64,000 bases of DNA from Salinicola lusitanus (GTDB lineage Bacteria > Pseudomonadota > Gammaproteobacteria > Pseudomonadales > Halomonadaceae). Position 1 is the first letter of the stretch, and each line of letters starts with the position of its first letter. This document shows, one piece after another, positions 49,482 to 58,505 of the stretch. Location of the stretch: positions 1 to 64,000 of the forward strand of contig NZ_PZJM01000004.1 in NCBI RefSeq assembly GCF_003206045.1, in the 5' to 3' direction. A program made the translations under genes and the position numbers. The notes below the pieces were generated by a model, which saw nothing but the letters and a program-made list of their open reading frames with translations, was not told the DNA's origin and ran no database searches.

Positions 49482-50846
49482 GTGCCGAAGTCACTACTCA
49501 AGTGGCAGCGGGGCTTGCTGACTGCAGGCCTGCTGGCCGGGTCTTGCGGCCCCTTGCAGGCCGATGTGCTGGCCCGGGACGCCGAGTCCATGGCGAGCGC
49601 CGGCTGTCCTGGCTGGCTGCCCGAGGCGACGCGCTGCTTTACCGGCCAGGATACCCATGGCGCCTATTACTGGATCGCGATCCCCGACCGCTGGAACCAC
49701 AAGCTGGTGCTCCACAGCCACGGCGGTCCGCGACCCAACGCGCCTCGACCCGACGATCCGCTCGATATCGATCTACGCCAGTACGACGTGATGGTCAGGG
49801 AGGGTTACGCCTGGGCCGGCTCCAGCTACCGGCGGGGTGGCTACGGCGTGCGAATGGCGGCCGAGGATACCGATTACCTGCGCCAGCTTTTCGTCGAGCG
49901 CTTCGGTCAGCCCGATCGCATCTACCTCCATGGGCAGTCCTGGGGAGGCAACGTCGCCGCCAAGGCGATGGAGCTCTACGGTACGGATGAGACGGGCCGA
50001 CACCGTTACGACGGGGCGTTGCTGACCAGCGGCGTGCTGGGCGGCGGCACCCAGGCCTACCAGTTCCGCGCCGACCTGCGGGCGGTCTACCAGTACTACT
50101 GCGCCAATCATCCCTATCCCGGAGAACGCCAATATCCCCTGTGGGAGGGGTTGCCGGAAGGCAGCGACATGACCCCGGAGGCGCTCAATGCCCGAGTCGA
50201 CGCATGCACCGGCGCCGGGTTGCCGGCCGAGCAGCGTACCCTCGTCCAGCAGCAGACGCTGAACAATATCGTCGATGTCGTGCGGATCCCGCCGAGCACG
50301 CTGAAGGCGCACATGCGCTGGTCGACGTTCCTGTTCCAGGACATGGTCGAGCAGCGGCTCGACGGGGCAAGCCCGTTTTCGAACCGCGGCGTGCGCTACC
50401 GCGGCTCCAGCAACGACGATGCGCTCAACGCGGGAATCTCACGGTTCGACGAGGATGCCCGGGCGGTCGAGAAGCTGGGCGAGGATGCCGGGCTCACCGG
50501 GATGACCAATATTCCCACGGTGACCATGCACGCGATCGACGATCCGATCATCTTCGTGGAGAACGAGTGGCTCTATCGGCGGGCACGCGAGGCTAGCGGG
50601 ACCGCCGACAGCCTGGTCCAGATCTACACCGACGAAGCGGTGCACAGCAAGCTCTCGACGCCGCAGTACGCCGCCGCACTGGAGGCGCTGGACCGCTGGG
50701 TGGAGCGCGACCGCAAGCCCACCCCGGAGGCGATCGCCCGCTATTGCGAGACGCGGGAAGCCAGTGTCTACGATGGAGGCTGCCACTTCGACACGGATTA
50801 CGAAGTGGCCGACTGGCGGGCAAGAGTCTATGCCCGCCAGCCGTGA
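49482..50846 (+). CDS. Secreted alpha/beta hydrolase
   Basis: A 454-residue exported alpha/beta hydrolase. A signal peptide ends near PLQA-D28. The oxyanion region is LVLHSHGGPR, the nucleophile elbow is HGQSWGG near residue 151, the acid is likely in MHAIDDPIIF and the His in DEAVHSKLS near residue 390. Several cysteines (for example CPGW, CFTG, and CETR with CHF near the end) suggest disulfides and a periplasmic or extracellular location. The GTG start has GAGAGG upstream. Substrate unknown; ester hydrolysis is likely. Confidence 0.75.
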   Translation: MPKSLLKWQRGLLTAGLLAGSCGPLQADVLARDAESMASAGCPGWLPEATRCFTGQDTHGAYYWIAIPDRWNHKLVLHSHGGPRPNAPRPDDPLDIDLRQYDVMVREGYAWAGSSYRRGGYGVRMAAEDTDYLRQLFVERFGQPDRIYLHGQSWGGNVAAKAMELYGTDETGRHRYDGALLTSGVLGGGTQAYQFRADLRAVYQYYCANHPYPGERQYPLWEGLPEGSDMTPEALNARVDACTGAGLPAEQRTLVQQQTLNNIVDVVRIPPSTLKAHMRWSTFLFQDMVEQRLDGASPFSNRGVRYRGSSNDDALNAGISRFDEDARAVEKLGEDAGLTGMTNIPTVTMHAIDDPIIFVENEWLYRRAREASGTADSLVQIYTDEAVHSKLSTPQYAAALEALDRWVERDRKPTPEAIARYCETREASVYDGGCHFDTDYEVADWRARVYARQP

Positions 50847-50870
50847 GCGCGCGCTTTGCGAGCGAGAGGT

Positions 50871-52241
50871 CTAGAGGGCGGGTTGCGCGTCCGGCTTGGA
50901 GGTTCGCTGCCACTCGGCCTCGTCGGCGTCCAGCGCCCGGTGCGAGGATTCCGGCAGGCGCAGCCCGCCCCACATCGCCAGTAGCGTAATCGCGATGAGA
51001 TAGAACGCGGGCGACAGGTTGTTGCCGGTGCGCTCGATCAACCAGGTTGCCACCAGCGGCGCGGTACCTCCGAAGATCGTGTAGGAGACGTTGTAGCAGA
51101 GCGCCGAGGCGGTATATCGAACGCGCGTCGGGAACTGCTCCGACAGCAGCACCGCCGTGACCACGCCGCAGATCACCGCGCCCACCGCCATCAGCATCGC
51201 CCCGATCAGCGACGCCCACCATTCGCCACTGCCGGCCAGGGTGTAGGCGGGGAAGACCGCGCCAATAAGGCACGCCCCGGCGGTCAGGATCGTCCTGCGG
51301 CGTCCGACCCGATCGGCGTAGCGCCCGACGAACGGACACAGCGCCGCGGCAAACAGCAGCGCGACGAGGCTGGCCAGCAGTGCGACGGTGCGGGAGGCGT
51401 CACCGACCACCTGCATGTAGGTCGTGAAGTAGGTCGTGAACATGTAGAACGACAGCGCCGTCACCGAGATGAAGGCGCTGAGGCTGACGATGGTGGCGCC
51501 GTGGGTGCGGACGGTCTCCTTCAGCGGTGCCTGCGGCACGGCATGATGGGCTTTCAGGGCCTGGAAGGCGGGGGATTCATCCAGGCGCAGGCGCATGTAG
51601 AGTCCCACCAGCCCCAGCGGCGCCGCGATCAGAAAGGGCACACGCCAGCCCCAGGCGTTGAGGGCCTGCTCGGACAGCAGGGCACTGATGGCGTAGGTGA
51701 GCGCCGCCGCGGTAGCGAAAGCGAGAAAGGTCGAGACCGGCACGAAGCTGCCGTAGCGGGCCTTGCGGGTGCGCGGTGCGTGCTCCATCACGAAGGCGCA
51801 GGCGCCGGCATATTCGCCGCCGGCGGAGAAGCCCTGAACGCAGCGGGCCAGCGCCAGCGCCAGCGGAGCGAACAGCCCGACACTGGCGTAGGTCGGCAAC
51901 ACCCCGATCAGGGTGGTGGCGCCGGCCATCAGCAGCACGGTGACGGAGAGGATACGCTTGCGTCCGATCCTGTCGCCGAGCATGCCGAAGAAGATGCCGC
52001 CCAGCGGACGGAGCGCAAAGGATACCGCGAATACCGCGAATGTCTGCAGCAGTGCCAGTGAGTCGTCGCCGGGGGGAAAGAAATGCTGCGCGATGACTAC
52101 GGCCAGAAAGCCGTAGACGGCGAAGTCGAACCACTCGACGAAATTGCCGATCGCCGACGCCGCGATCACCTTGCGTAGGGTGGCCAGATCGACGTCGGTC
52201 GAGGCCGAAGCGGTCGCATTGTTGTTGTTGACCGTTGCCAT
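50871..52241 (-). CDS. MHS family MFS transporter (metabolite:H+ symporter)
   Basis: A 456-residue twelve-helix transporter of the MHS branch (ProP, ShiA, KgtP, CitA relatives). Signatures are AIGNFVEWFDFAVYGF at the first helix, FALRPLGGIFFGMLGDRIGRKRIL between helices 2 and 3, and FSAGGEYAGACAFVMEHAPR in helix 4-5. These proteins import carboxylates or betaines with protons. It lies downstream of the DUF1338 oxygenase on the same strand with a hairpin between, so a keto- or dicarboxylate substrate such as 2-oxoadipate is a reasonable guess. Confidence 0.9.
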   Translation of the reverse strand: MATVNNNNATASASTDVDLATLRKVIAASAIGNFVEWFDFAVYGFLAVVIAQHFFPPGDDSLALLQTFAVFAVSFALRPLGGIFFGMLGDRIGRKRILSVTVLLMAGATTLIGVLPTYASVGLFAPLALALARCVQGFSAGGEYAGACAFVMEHAPRTRKARYGSFVPVSTFLAFATAAALTYAISALLSEQALNAWGWRVPFLIAAPLGLVGLYMRLRLDESPAFQALKAHHAVPQAPLKETVRTHGATIVSLSAFISVTALSFYMFTTYFTTYMQVVGDASRTVALLASLVALLFAAALCPFVGRYADRVGRRRTILTAGACLIGAVFPAYTLAGSGEWWASLIGAMLMAVGAVICGVVTAVLLSEQFPTRVRYTASALCYNVSYTIFGGTAPLVATWLIERTGNNLSPAFYLIAITLLAMWGGLRLPESSHRALDADEAEWQRTSKPDAQPAL

Positions 52242-52290
52242 TGCCAGTCTCCATGGATTTCGAGCGAAGCTCCCAGCCTATGGCGACCGG

Positions 52291-52310
52291 TGAATGGCTA
52301 TCGCCATTCA
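52291..52310 (-). terminator. Hairpin between DUF1338 and MHS genes
   Basis: A perfect 8-bp stem TGAATGGC/GCCATTCA with a four-base loop lies in the 115-base gap. No T-run, so partial termination or mRNA protection is possible. Confidence 0.5.
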
Positions 52311-52356
52311 GGCGACGAGAACTGTTCTGGCCACGACGCCTCCTGTGCGGTGGCCC

Positions 52357-53733
52357 TCACGCCTCCAGCCCCAGCTGTTGCCGGACCCGCTCCAGCGAGT
52401 CCGCCTGCAGCCGGCTATAGAGCTCGAACTGGTCGTGGACCGGCCTGCCCAGCGCCAGTTCGAAGGCGCTCTGGTTGGATTCGCTGGCATAGGCCTGATG
52501 CGGTGCATCGCCCAGGTTCGACTGAAAGATGCCGGCAGCGCTCACCGGCAGGAAATCCTCGTAGGTGATCGGCGTGGCGTCGATCCAGTCGGCCGCCATG
52601 GCGGCGTCGAGCGAGGCGGGCACCGGTTCACCCTCGGCCAGTCGCTGGCGGCCGCTATCGCTGACGCGATAGCGAAAGTAGGCGAGGTCGTCGCGTCGCA
52701 GCGTCTGCAGGTCGTCGGGAAACGCCGAGAAGCACTCGCTCAATTGACGCTGATGGGCCGTATTGTCGGCCGCGGTCGGTGCCTGCCGCGAACGGGTCAG
52801 CAGCTCGTCGTAGAGCGTCCGGCCCTTGGGCGTCAGCGCCGCACCGCGCTGCTCGATCTCGCCGAAGCGGGCGGTATGGGTGCCATTCTCTTCGCTGGCG
52901 GCGAAACGCACCGGCTCTTCCAGCGCCTTGAAGCTGGTCTGGCGCAGCAGGATGGGGCACTCGCGCCGTGGCGGGCCCTCGATGACCGCCTTGGGCGTGA
53001 TCCCGTAGCTCGGCATCGCGGCCTGGGCGGCGTCGATATCCAGCGTGCGCGGGGTGAGGTGATTGATGTGCGGGCCGCGAAAGCAGACCACGTCGGCCAC
53101 CAGCCGGTGCGCGTCGTGCAGCGCCCGGTAGGTGTCGTGATCCACGGTCGCGTCGCGATGCCAGCGGAACGTCTCGAGGATTTCGCCGACGAAGCGTTCG
53201 GCCTGGTCACGGTCGAAACCGCCCTGGCGTTCGCCGATGGCGACCAGCTCCCTGGCACCGGGCGTGAAGATGTCGCGCTCGGCCAGAATCGCGGCGGCCC
53301 GACGGCGCAGCCCGTCCTCTTCGATCAGTTCCAGGCGCAGCAGCGAGGTGAATACCCGGAACGGGTTGCGCTTGAGCGACGCCTCGTCGATGGGCCGGAA
53401 TGCCGTGGAGTGCACCGGTACGCCGGCCGCCGACAGATCGTAGTAGCTCACCGGGAACATGCCCATCAGTGCGAAGACGCGCCTGAGCATCGACAGCTCG
53501 TCAGCAGTGCCCACCCGAATCGCGCCGTGGCGCTCGACGTCCAGGCGAGAGGTCTCGTCGTGGGCACCCAACTGGGCGGCCAGCGCCGGGTCCGCCTCGA
53601 GGGCCTTGCGGTTGATGTCGGCGACCAGTTCCAGCAAATCGCCATACTGCGGCACCTCCTGGCGATACATGTCGGACATGGCTTGCGAGAAGGCGCTGCG
53701 GATATCGTCGGGGGAGACCAGTGGCAGTGTCAT
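52357..53733 (-). CDS. DUF1338 family 2-oxoadipate dioxygenase/decarboxylase (HglS/YdcJ)
   Basis: A 458-residue protein of the HglS family, which converts 2-oxoadipate to D-2-hydroxyglutarate with iron and O2 in the D-lysine pathway of pseudomonads. The metal/substrate motif HGAIR (recalled His70 and Arg74 in Pseudomonas HglS) lies near residue 69, RGPHINHLTPRTLDID carries a second His near 225, and TARFGEIEQRG a Glu near 290. Length equals HglS. The start MTLPLV at 53733 is family-like; the frame is open 93 codons upstream over a low-complexity stretch. No other lysine genes are nearby. Confidence 0.87.
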   Translation of the reverse strand: MTLPLVSPDDIRSAFSQAMSDMYRQEVPQYGDLLELVADINRKALEADPALAAQLGAHDETSRLDVERHGAIRVGTADELSMLRRVFALMGMFPVSYYDLSAAGVPVHSTAFRPIDEASLKRNPFRVFTSLLRLELIEEDGLRRRAAAILAERDIFTPGARELVAIGERQGGFDRDQAERFVGEILETFRWHRDATVDHDTYRALHDAHRLVADVVCFRGPHINHLTPRTLDIDAAQAAMPSYGITPKAVIEGPPRRECPILLRQTSFKALEEPVRFAASEENGTHTARFGEIEQRGAALTPKGRTLYDELLTRSRQAPTAADNTAHQRQLSECFSAFPDDLQTLRRDDLAYFRYRVSDSGRQRLAEGEPVPASLDAAMAADWIDATPITYEDFLPVSAAGIFQSNLGDAPHQAYASESNQSAFELALGRPVHDQFELYSRLQADSLERVRQQLGLEA

Positions 53734-53862
53734 GACGGACTCGATGACCGGAAGTGAAGACCTCCATCCAACGCTATCGGTCTGCCGGAGGCAAGTGGCA
53801 GGCGTCGGCTCGGAACCAATCGATAAACGTGCGTCGCATATTGGAAAAGCGGAAGCGAATGT

Positions 53863-53907
53863 AGGGGGGAAGAGAAAAGAGGGATGAGAGAGGGGGGAAG
53901 AGGGAAG
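53863..53907 (+). repeat. Polypurine tract
   Basis: Forty-five bases contain only A and G apart from a single T at 53885, in the 275-base gap between the DUF1338 and lnt genes. It may form triplex or non-B DNA; no coding role is evident. Confidence 0.6.
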
Positions 53908-53937
53908 CGCGGAGTGGCTGGTGCGGGGGATCGTGTC

Positions 53938-53991
53938 GAAAAGACGACGCCGCCACCCGCCGGATTCGAGGGAAATCCCGTGGGTGGCGGC
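53938..53991 (-). terminator. Terminator of the miaB-lnt gene block
   Basis: Arms GGGTGGCGGC (53982-53991) and GCCGCCACCC (53949-53958) form a 10-bp stem with an inner GGGA/TCCC stem; reading the minus strand, a short TTTT lies a few bases after it. It starts 18 bases after the lnt stop codon. Confidence 0.75.
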
Positions 53992-54008
53992 CTCGCCGAC
54001 GGATCGCC

Positions 54009-55496
54009 TCAAGATGGCTGGCGGGTCCTCCAGACCAGCGCCGGTGCCAGCAGCAGCAGCGAGAGTAGCCAGGTCGGCCAGCTACCGGTGCGCGTGAACG
54101 GCGTCAGTCCGGTCATCGGGACGATCTCGCCGACGACGCTGGCAGCCTCGAACTGCGGCGCGCGTTCCCGCAGATGGCCCTGATCGTCGATGATCGCGGT
54201 GACGCCGTTGCTGGTGGCACGGACGACGTAGCGACCATTCTCGAGTGCTCGCAGGCGTGCCATCTGCAGGTGCTGCAACGGACCGATCGAGCGGCCGAAC
54301 CAGGTATCGTTGGAGACCGTCAGCAGGACGTTGGCATCTCGCGCTCGCTCGGCGACCAGGTCCGGGTAGACGATTTCGTAGCAGATGGCGCTGCCGATGG
54401 CGACGCCATGGGTCAGGATCGGCGGCTGGGAGTCGGCACCCGCCGCGAAGTCCGACATCGGCAGGTCGAAGAAGTCGATGATCCCGCGCAGCAGGAAATC
54501 CAGCGGCAGGAATTCGCCGAACGGCACCAGATGGCTCTTGCGGTACTCGCCGCGGACATCGCCGACGCCGGTGATCGCATTGTAGTAGCGCCCTGCCTCG
54601 TCACGCTGAACGATGCCCGTGAGCAGCGAGGTCTGCGGTGGCAGCGTCGACTGCAGGCGGGCCATGAACGGGCGGGCCTGGCGCTCGAACATCGGCAGCG
54701 CGGTCTCCGGCCAGACGATGATGTCGACATCGTCGGGTTGCTGGCGGGTCATGCGGGTATAGGTGTTGACGGCGTTGCGCTGTCCTTCGGCGCTCCATTT
54801 GGAAAGCTGGGGTAGATTGCCCTGCAGCAGCGCCACCCGCAGCGGATCCGCCGCCGGCGTGGTCCACTGGCCGGGCAGCGCCAGCGGGGCCAGCCAGAGC
54901 AGGGCGATGGGGGCGATCGCCCACCAGCGCCGACGGCAGAACTCGACCAGCAGCGTTCCCGTCAGGGCGACGATCAACGACAGCAGGTAGACGCCGCCGA
55001 CAGGCGCCCACGGTGCCAGGGGGGAGTCGACCTGGGCACTGCCCAGCAGCAGCCAGGGAAAGCCGGTGAAGGCCCAACTGCGAAAGGCTTCCCCCAGCAC
55101 CCAGACGCCGGCGAAGCTGAGAAAGGCGAGTCGAGGCGCGGTGAAGCGGCGGTAGAGGCCGAAGACGAAGGCGTGGAACAGCGCCAGCGTGGCGACGAAC
55201 AGCGCCGTCAAAAACAGCGCCAGGGGCACGCCGGTGTAGCCGTAGTCATGGATCGAGACATAGACCCAGGAAGTGCCGGTGCCAAATAGCCCGACGCCGA
55301 ACAGCCAGCCGCGAAGTGCCGCCTGGCCGACGCTCAGGCGATGCTGGCCGAGGTACATCAGGGCCACCGCGATCGGCCCCAGCCACCACAGATGGAAGGG
55401 CGCGAAGGAGAGCGTCGAGAACCCGCCGGCGACCAGTGCAGCGAGATAGCCAGGCCACGGCCGGCGGGCGGAAATCAACGGCTTGGCTTGCGGCAT
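54009..55496 (-). CDS. lnt: Apolipoprotein N-acyltransferase Lnt
   Basis: A 495-residue inner-membrane enzyme that adds the third acyl chain to lipoproteins. Several N-terminal helices precede a nitrilase-fold domain with the triad Glu in VWPETALPMF (about residue 262), Lys in EYRKSHLVPFGEFLPL (about 325) and Cys in SAICYEIVYPDL (about 378), matching Lnt. It is the last gene of the block after corC, 90 bases away, and is followed by a terminator. Confidence 0.96.
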   Translation of the reverse strand: MPQAKPLISARRPWPGYLAALVAGGFSTLSFAPFHLWWLGPIAVALMYLGQHRLSVGQAALRGWLFGVGLFGTGTSWVYVSIHDYGYTGVPLALFLTALFVATLALFHAFVFGLYRRFTAPRLAFLSFAGVWVLGEAFRSWAFTGFPWLLLGSAQVDSPLAPWAPVGGVYLLSLIVALTGTLLVEFCRRRWWAIAPIALLWLAPLALPGQWTTPAADPLRVALLQGNLPQLSKWSAEGQRNAVNTYTRMTRQQPDDVDIIVWPETALPMFERQARPFMARLQSTLPPQTSLLTGIVQRDEAGRYYNAITGVGDVRGEYRKSHLVPFGEFLPLDFLLRGIIDFFDLPMSDFAAGADSQPPILTHGVAIGSAICYEIVYPDLVAERARDANVLLTVSNDTWFGRSIGPLQHLQMARLRALENGRYVVRATSNGVTAIIDDQGHLRERAPQFEAASVVGEIVPMTGLTPFTRTGSWPTWLLSLLLLAPALVWRTRQPS

Positions 55497-55586
55497 GTCA
55501 GGGGCACTCCTTGTGAAAAGTGCCCCTTATATCAAAGTTGCCGCTCAAATGCGCCAGCTGGTTGCCACCCGCGAAAGCGGGATCGA

Positions 55587-56480
55587 TCAGCTCTCGATCT
55601 GGCGCGAGGGCTCACTCTCGACCTCGGCCGGCACCGGCTTGGCTTGCAGCAGCCGGATGCGACGGTTGTCGGCATTGAGAACGGTAAACCGCCACGCGCC
55701 GAGGTCGGTGTGTTCGTTGCGGCCGGGGAGGTGGCCGAAACGCTGCATGATCAGCCCGCCGACGGTATCGAACTCATCATCGGAGAACTCGGTATCGAAG
55801 TGGTCGTTGAAGTCCTCGATCGGCGTCAACGCGCGCACGGCGAAGGTACCGTCGCCCATGTCGCGGATGTCTTCCTCTTCATCGGTATCGTGCTCGTCCT
55901 CGATATCGCCGACGATCTGCTCGAGGATGTCCTCGATGGTGACGATGCCGGCGGTCCCGCCGTACTCGTCGACCACGATCGCCATGTGGTTGTGGGTATC
56001 GCGGAACTCCTTGAGCAGGCTGTTGAGCCGCTTGGACTCGGGTACGAACATCGCCGGGCGCAGCACGTCACGCAGCTCGAAGGCTTCGCGTTCCTGGTTG
56101 TTGCCCTTGAGCAACGGCAGCAGGTCCTTGACCAGCAGGATCCCGAGCACGTCGTCGAGATTGTCGTCGGTCACCGGATAGCGAGAGTGTGCGGTTTCCA
56201 GGATGACCGGCAGGCAGTCTTCCGGTCGCTGCGCCACGCTGATGGCGGTCACCTGGGAGCGAGGAATCATCACCTCCCGCACCTGCTGGTCGCTGATCTG
56301 GAAGGCGCCCTCGATGATGGTCAGTGCATCCTGATCCAGGTTGAGCCGGGGGCCGGCCTCGCGCAGGAAGGTGAGTAGCTCCTCGCGGGAGCTGGGTTCA
56401 TCGAAATCGCTGGAGAAGGTACTGATGAGTTTTTCAAGCCAGGATCGACTGCCCTGGCTACTCGATCGGTCTTCGCTCAT
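55587..56480 (-). CDS. corC: CorC/HlyC family CBS-domain protein (YbeX)
   Basis: A 297-residue cytoplasmic protein with a CBS pair (about residues 70-195; VMIPRSQVTAIS, HNHMAIVVDEYGGTAGIVTIEDILEQIVGDI) and a C-terminal CorC_HlyC domain (about 205-285, ending LGAWRFTVLNADNRRIRLLQA). Older work linked CorC to Mg/Co efflux; YbeX has more recently been tied to ribosome metabolism. It lies in the usual ybeY-corC-lnt order. Confidence 0.93.
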   Translation of the reverse strand: MSEDRSSSQGSRSWLEKLISTFSSDFDEPSSREELLTFLREAGPRLNLDQDALTIIEGAFQISDQQVREVMIPRSQVTAISVAQRPEDCLPVILETAHSRYPVTDDNLDDVLGILLVKDLLPLLKGNNQEREAFELRDVLRPAMFVPESKRLNSLLKEFRDTHNHMAIVVDEYGGTAGIVTIEDILEQIVGDIEDEHDTDEEEDIRDMGDGTFAVRALTPIEDFNDHFDTEFSDDEFDTVGGLIMQRFGHLPGRNEHTDLGAWRFTVLNADNRRIRLLQAKPVPAEVESEPSRQIES

Positions 56481-56771
56481 GACTGTGGTCTCTTGTCCTC
56501 GGATGACGCACGGAAGGGGGAAGTGATATCGCTACGGGGTGTCGGGCTGGGTGATGAAGACGCCACGGCACGCGCGCACCCGATGACGGGAGGCGTCGAA
56601 TCGATGATCGATATCCAGAGGGGGCCGTCCGCAATCCGGAGGCGGCCAGGCGGAGGCTCGTCAGGCTGTTCGGCCGTCGGGGCCGGGGTCTCGCTTGATC
56701 GTTCCCAGTGAGGGCAGGAAGATCTCGTCGGTGTCGGCATGGCACTGAGTGTCGGAGTTGGGTGTCGAAAT

Positions 56772-57257
56772 CTAGGCATCGGGTATCGGATCGGTGTCGC
56801 GATAGGGGTCCGCAATGCCGAACCGGGCGAGTAGCGCACGCTCCAGCGCCTCCATTCGCTCGGCTTCCTCGTCATCTATATGGTCATAGCCGAGCAAATG
56901 CAAGCCGCCATGTATTACCAGATGGGCGTAGTGGTCATGGGTTGACTTGCCCTGTTCCCGCGCTTCACGCACCACGATCTCGTGGCAGATGACCAGATCG
57001 CCGAGCAGCGGCAGCTCGATCCCGGGAGGGGCTTCGAACGGGAAGGAGAGCACGTTGGTCGGGCTATCCTTCCCTCGGTAGGCGTGGTTGAGCTGCCGGC
57101 TCTCGTCGCATTCGACGAAGCGGACGGTCAATTCGCTGCGCGAATCCGCCTCGTGCTCGAGCACTGCCGTCATCCAGCGCTCGAGGTCGGTCGCCTCGGG
57201 CAATTCGGTTTCGGCCTCGTCGCCGACGGCGACCTGGCGGTCGATCTCGAGGGTCAT
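56772..57257 (-). CDS. ybeY: Endoribonuclease/rRNA maturation factor YbeY
   Basis: A 161-residue metal-dependent RNase needed for 16S rRNA 3' maturation and 70S quality control. The zinc site HGGLHLLGYDH lies near residue 118, preceded by the family strand DSPTNVLSFPFE and LGDLVICHEIV. It starts inside the phoH stop (ATGA). The 291 bases between it and corC hold no gene, only G/T-rich runs of GTGTCGG-like repeats. Confidence 0.95.
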   Translation of the reverse strand: MTLEIDRQVAVGDEAETELPEATDLERWMTAVLEHEADSRSELTVRFVECDESRQLNHAYRGKDSPTNVLSFPFEAPPGIELPLLGDLVICHEIVVREAREQGKSTHDHYAHLVIHGGLHLLGYDHIDDEEAERMEALERALLARFGIADPYRDTDPIPDA

Positions 57258-58321
57258 GAGTCGTCGTGATCCCGCTGGGTCTCGGAATCGAGACGCGCCT
57301 GGCGGCGATCCTCGCGACGCTGTCGCTGGGCCGCTTCCTCCGTCGCCTCGTGGATGTCGTAGGCCTCGATGATCCGCTGCACCAGCGGATGGCGGACGAC
57401 GTCCTTGGGCGCGAACTGGGTGATGCCGATACCGGCGGTATCGCGCAGCACCTCGAGGACGTGGATCAGCCCCGAGCTCGAGCCGCGCGGCAGATCGACC
57501 TGCGTCGCGTCGCCGGTGATGACGGCGGTCGAGCCGAAGCCGATGCGCGTCAGGAACATCTTCATCTGCTCGCGCGTGGTGTTCTGGCTCTCGTCGAGGA
57601 TGATGAAGGCGTTGTTGAGCGTGCGTCCGCGCATGTAGGCCAGCGGCGCGATTTCGATGATCTGGCGCTCGATCAGCTTGTTGACGTGCTCGAAGCCCAG
57701 CATCTCGTAGAGGGCGTCGTAGAGCGGGCGCAGATAGGGATCGATCTTCTGGGCCAGGTCGCCGGGCAGGAAGCCGAGCTTCTCGCCGGCCTCGACGGCC
57801 GGGCGTACCAGCAGGATGCGCCTCACTTCCTGGCGGTTCAGCGCTTCGACCGCCGCCGCGACCGCGAGATAGGTCTTGCCAGTGCCTGCCGGGCCGATGC
57901 CGAAATTGATGTCGTGGCGGCGAATGCTGGCGACATAACCCTGCTGGTTGAAGCCGCGCGGCTTGATCAGCGTCCGCGGCGTGCGAATCAGCAGGCCGCC
58001 GGCTTCGATATCGCCGGTCTCCTCCTCCATCGCCTCGATGCCCGATTCCTGCAGGTAGAGGTGGACCGTGTCCGGCGTCAGCTCGTCGGCTTCGGTCTCG
58101 CGATAGAGATGCTCGAGCACGTTCGCCGCCGCCTTGACGCCGGCATCCGGGCCGGCGAGCTGAAAGACGTTGCCGCGATTGCGCAGGGTCACGCCCATGC
58201 GCGCTTCGACGAGCTTCAGGTGCTCATCGCGCTGGCCACAGAGATTGGCCAGACGCATGGGGTCGTTGGGTTCGAGTGTCAGGGACACGATGCGGTTGTC
58301 GGACTGCTGGTCTTGGGTCAA
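57254..58321 (-). CDS. ybeZ: PhoH-like ATPase (YbeZ)
   Basis: A 355-residue PhoH-family protein with an N-terminal KH-like region and a P-loop ATPase. Walker A is FGIGPAGTGKTYLAVA near residue 131, then LVRPAVEAGEKLGFLPGD, and the Walker B FIILDESQNTT near residue 250. YbeZ associates with YbeY in RNA metabolism, and the two genes overlap by four bases here. A charged Arg/Gln-rich C-terminal tail follows residue 330. Confidence 0.95.
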   Translation of the reverse strand: MTQDQQSDNRIVSLTLEPNDPMRLANLCGQRDEHLKLVEARMGVTLRNRGNVFQLAGPDAGVKAAANVLEHLYRETEADELTPDTVHLYLQESGIEAMEEETGDIEAGGLLIRTPRTLIKPRGFNQQGYVASIRRHDINFGIGPAGTGKTYLAVAAAVEALNRQEVRRILLVRPAVEAGEKLGFLPGDLAQKIDPYLRPLYDALYEMLGFEHVNKLIERQIIEIAPLAYMRGRTLNNAFIILDESQNTTREQMKMFLTRIGFGSTAVITGDATQVDLPRGSSSGLIHVLEVLRDTAGIGITQFAPKDVVRHPLVQRIIEAYDIHEATEEAAQRQRREDRRQARLDSETQRDHDDS

Positions 58322-58505
58322 CGCAAAGAGATCCGTTGGAGTGGGAAAGTGTCGTCAGCTTACTGCGCCGCTTCCGGTCGGGGCAATGATCGTGATCAAG
58401 TCGGTTCGATATCGCTCGGCCGGGATGATCCGGAGCGACGAGCGATGCGAGAACGGCGGCCGGGTCGAGGAAAGGCGGGGCAGCCGCGCCTTCCCTCCCG
58501 TCGGG

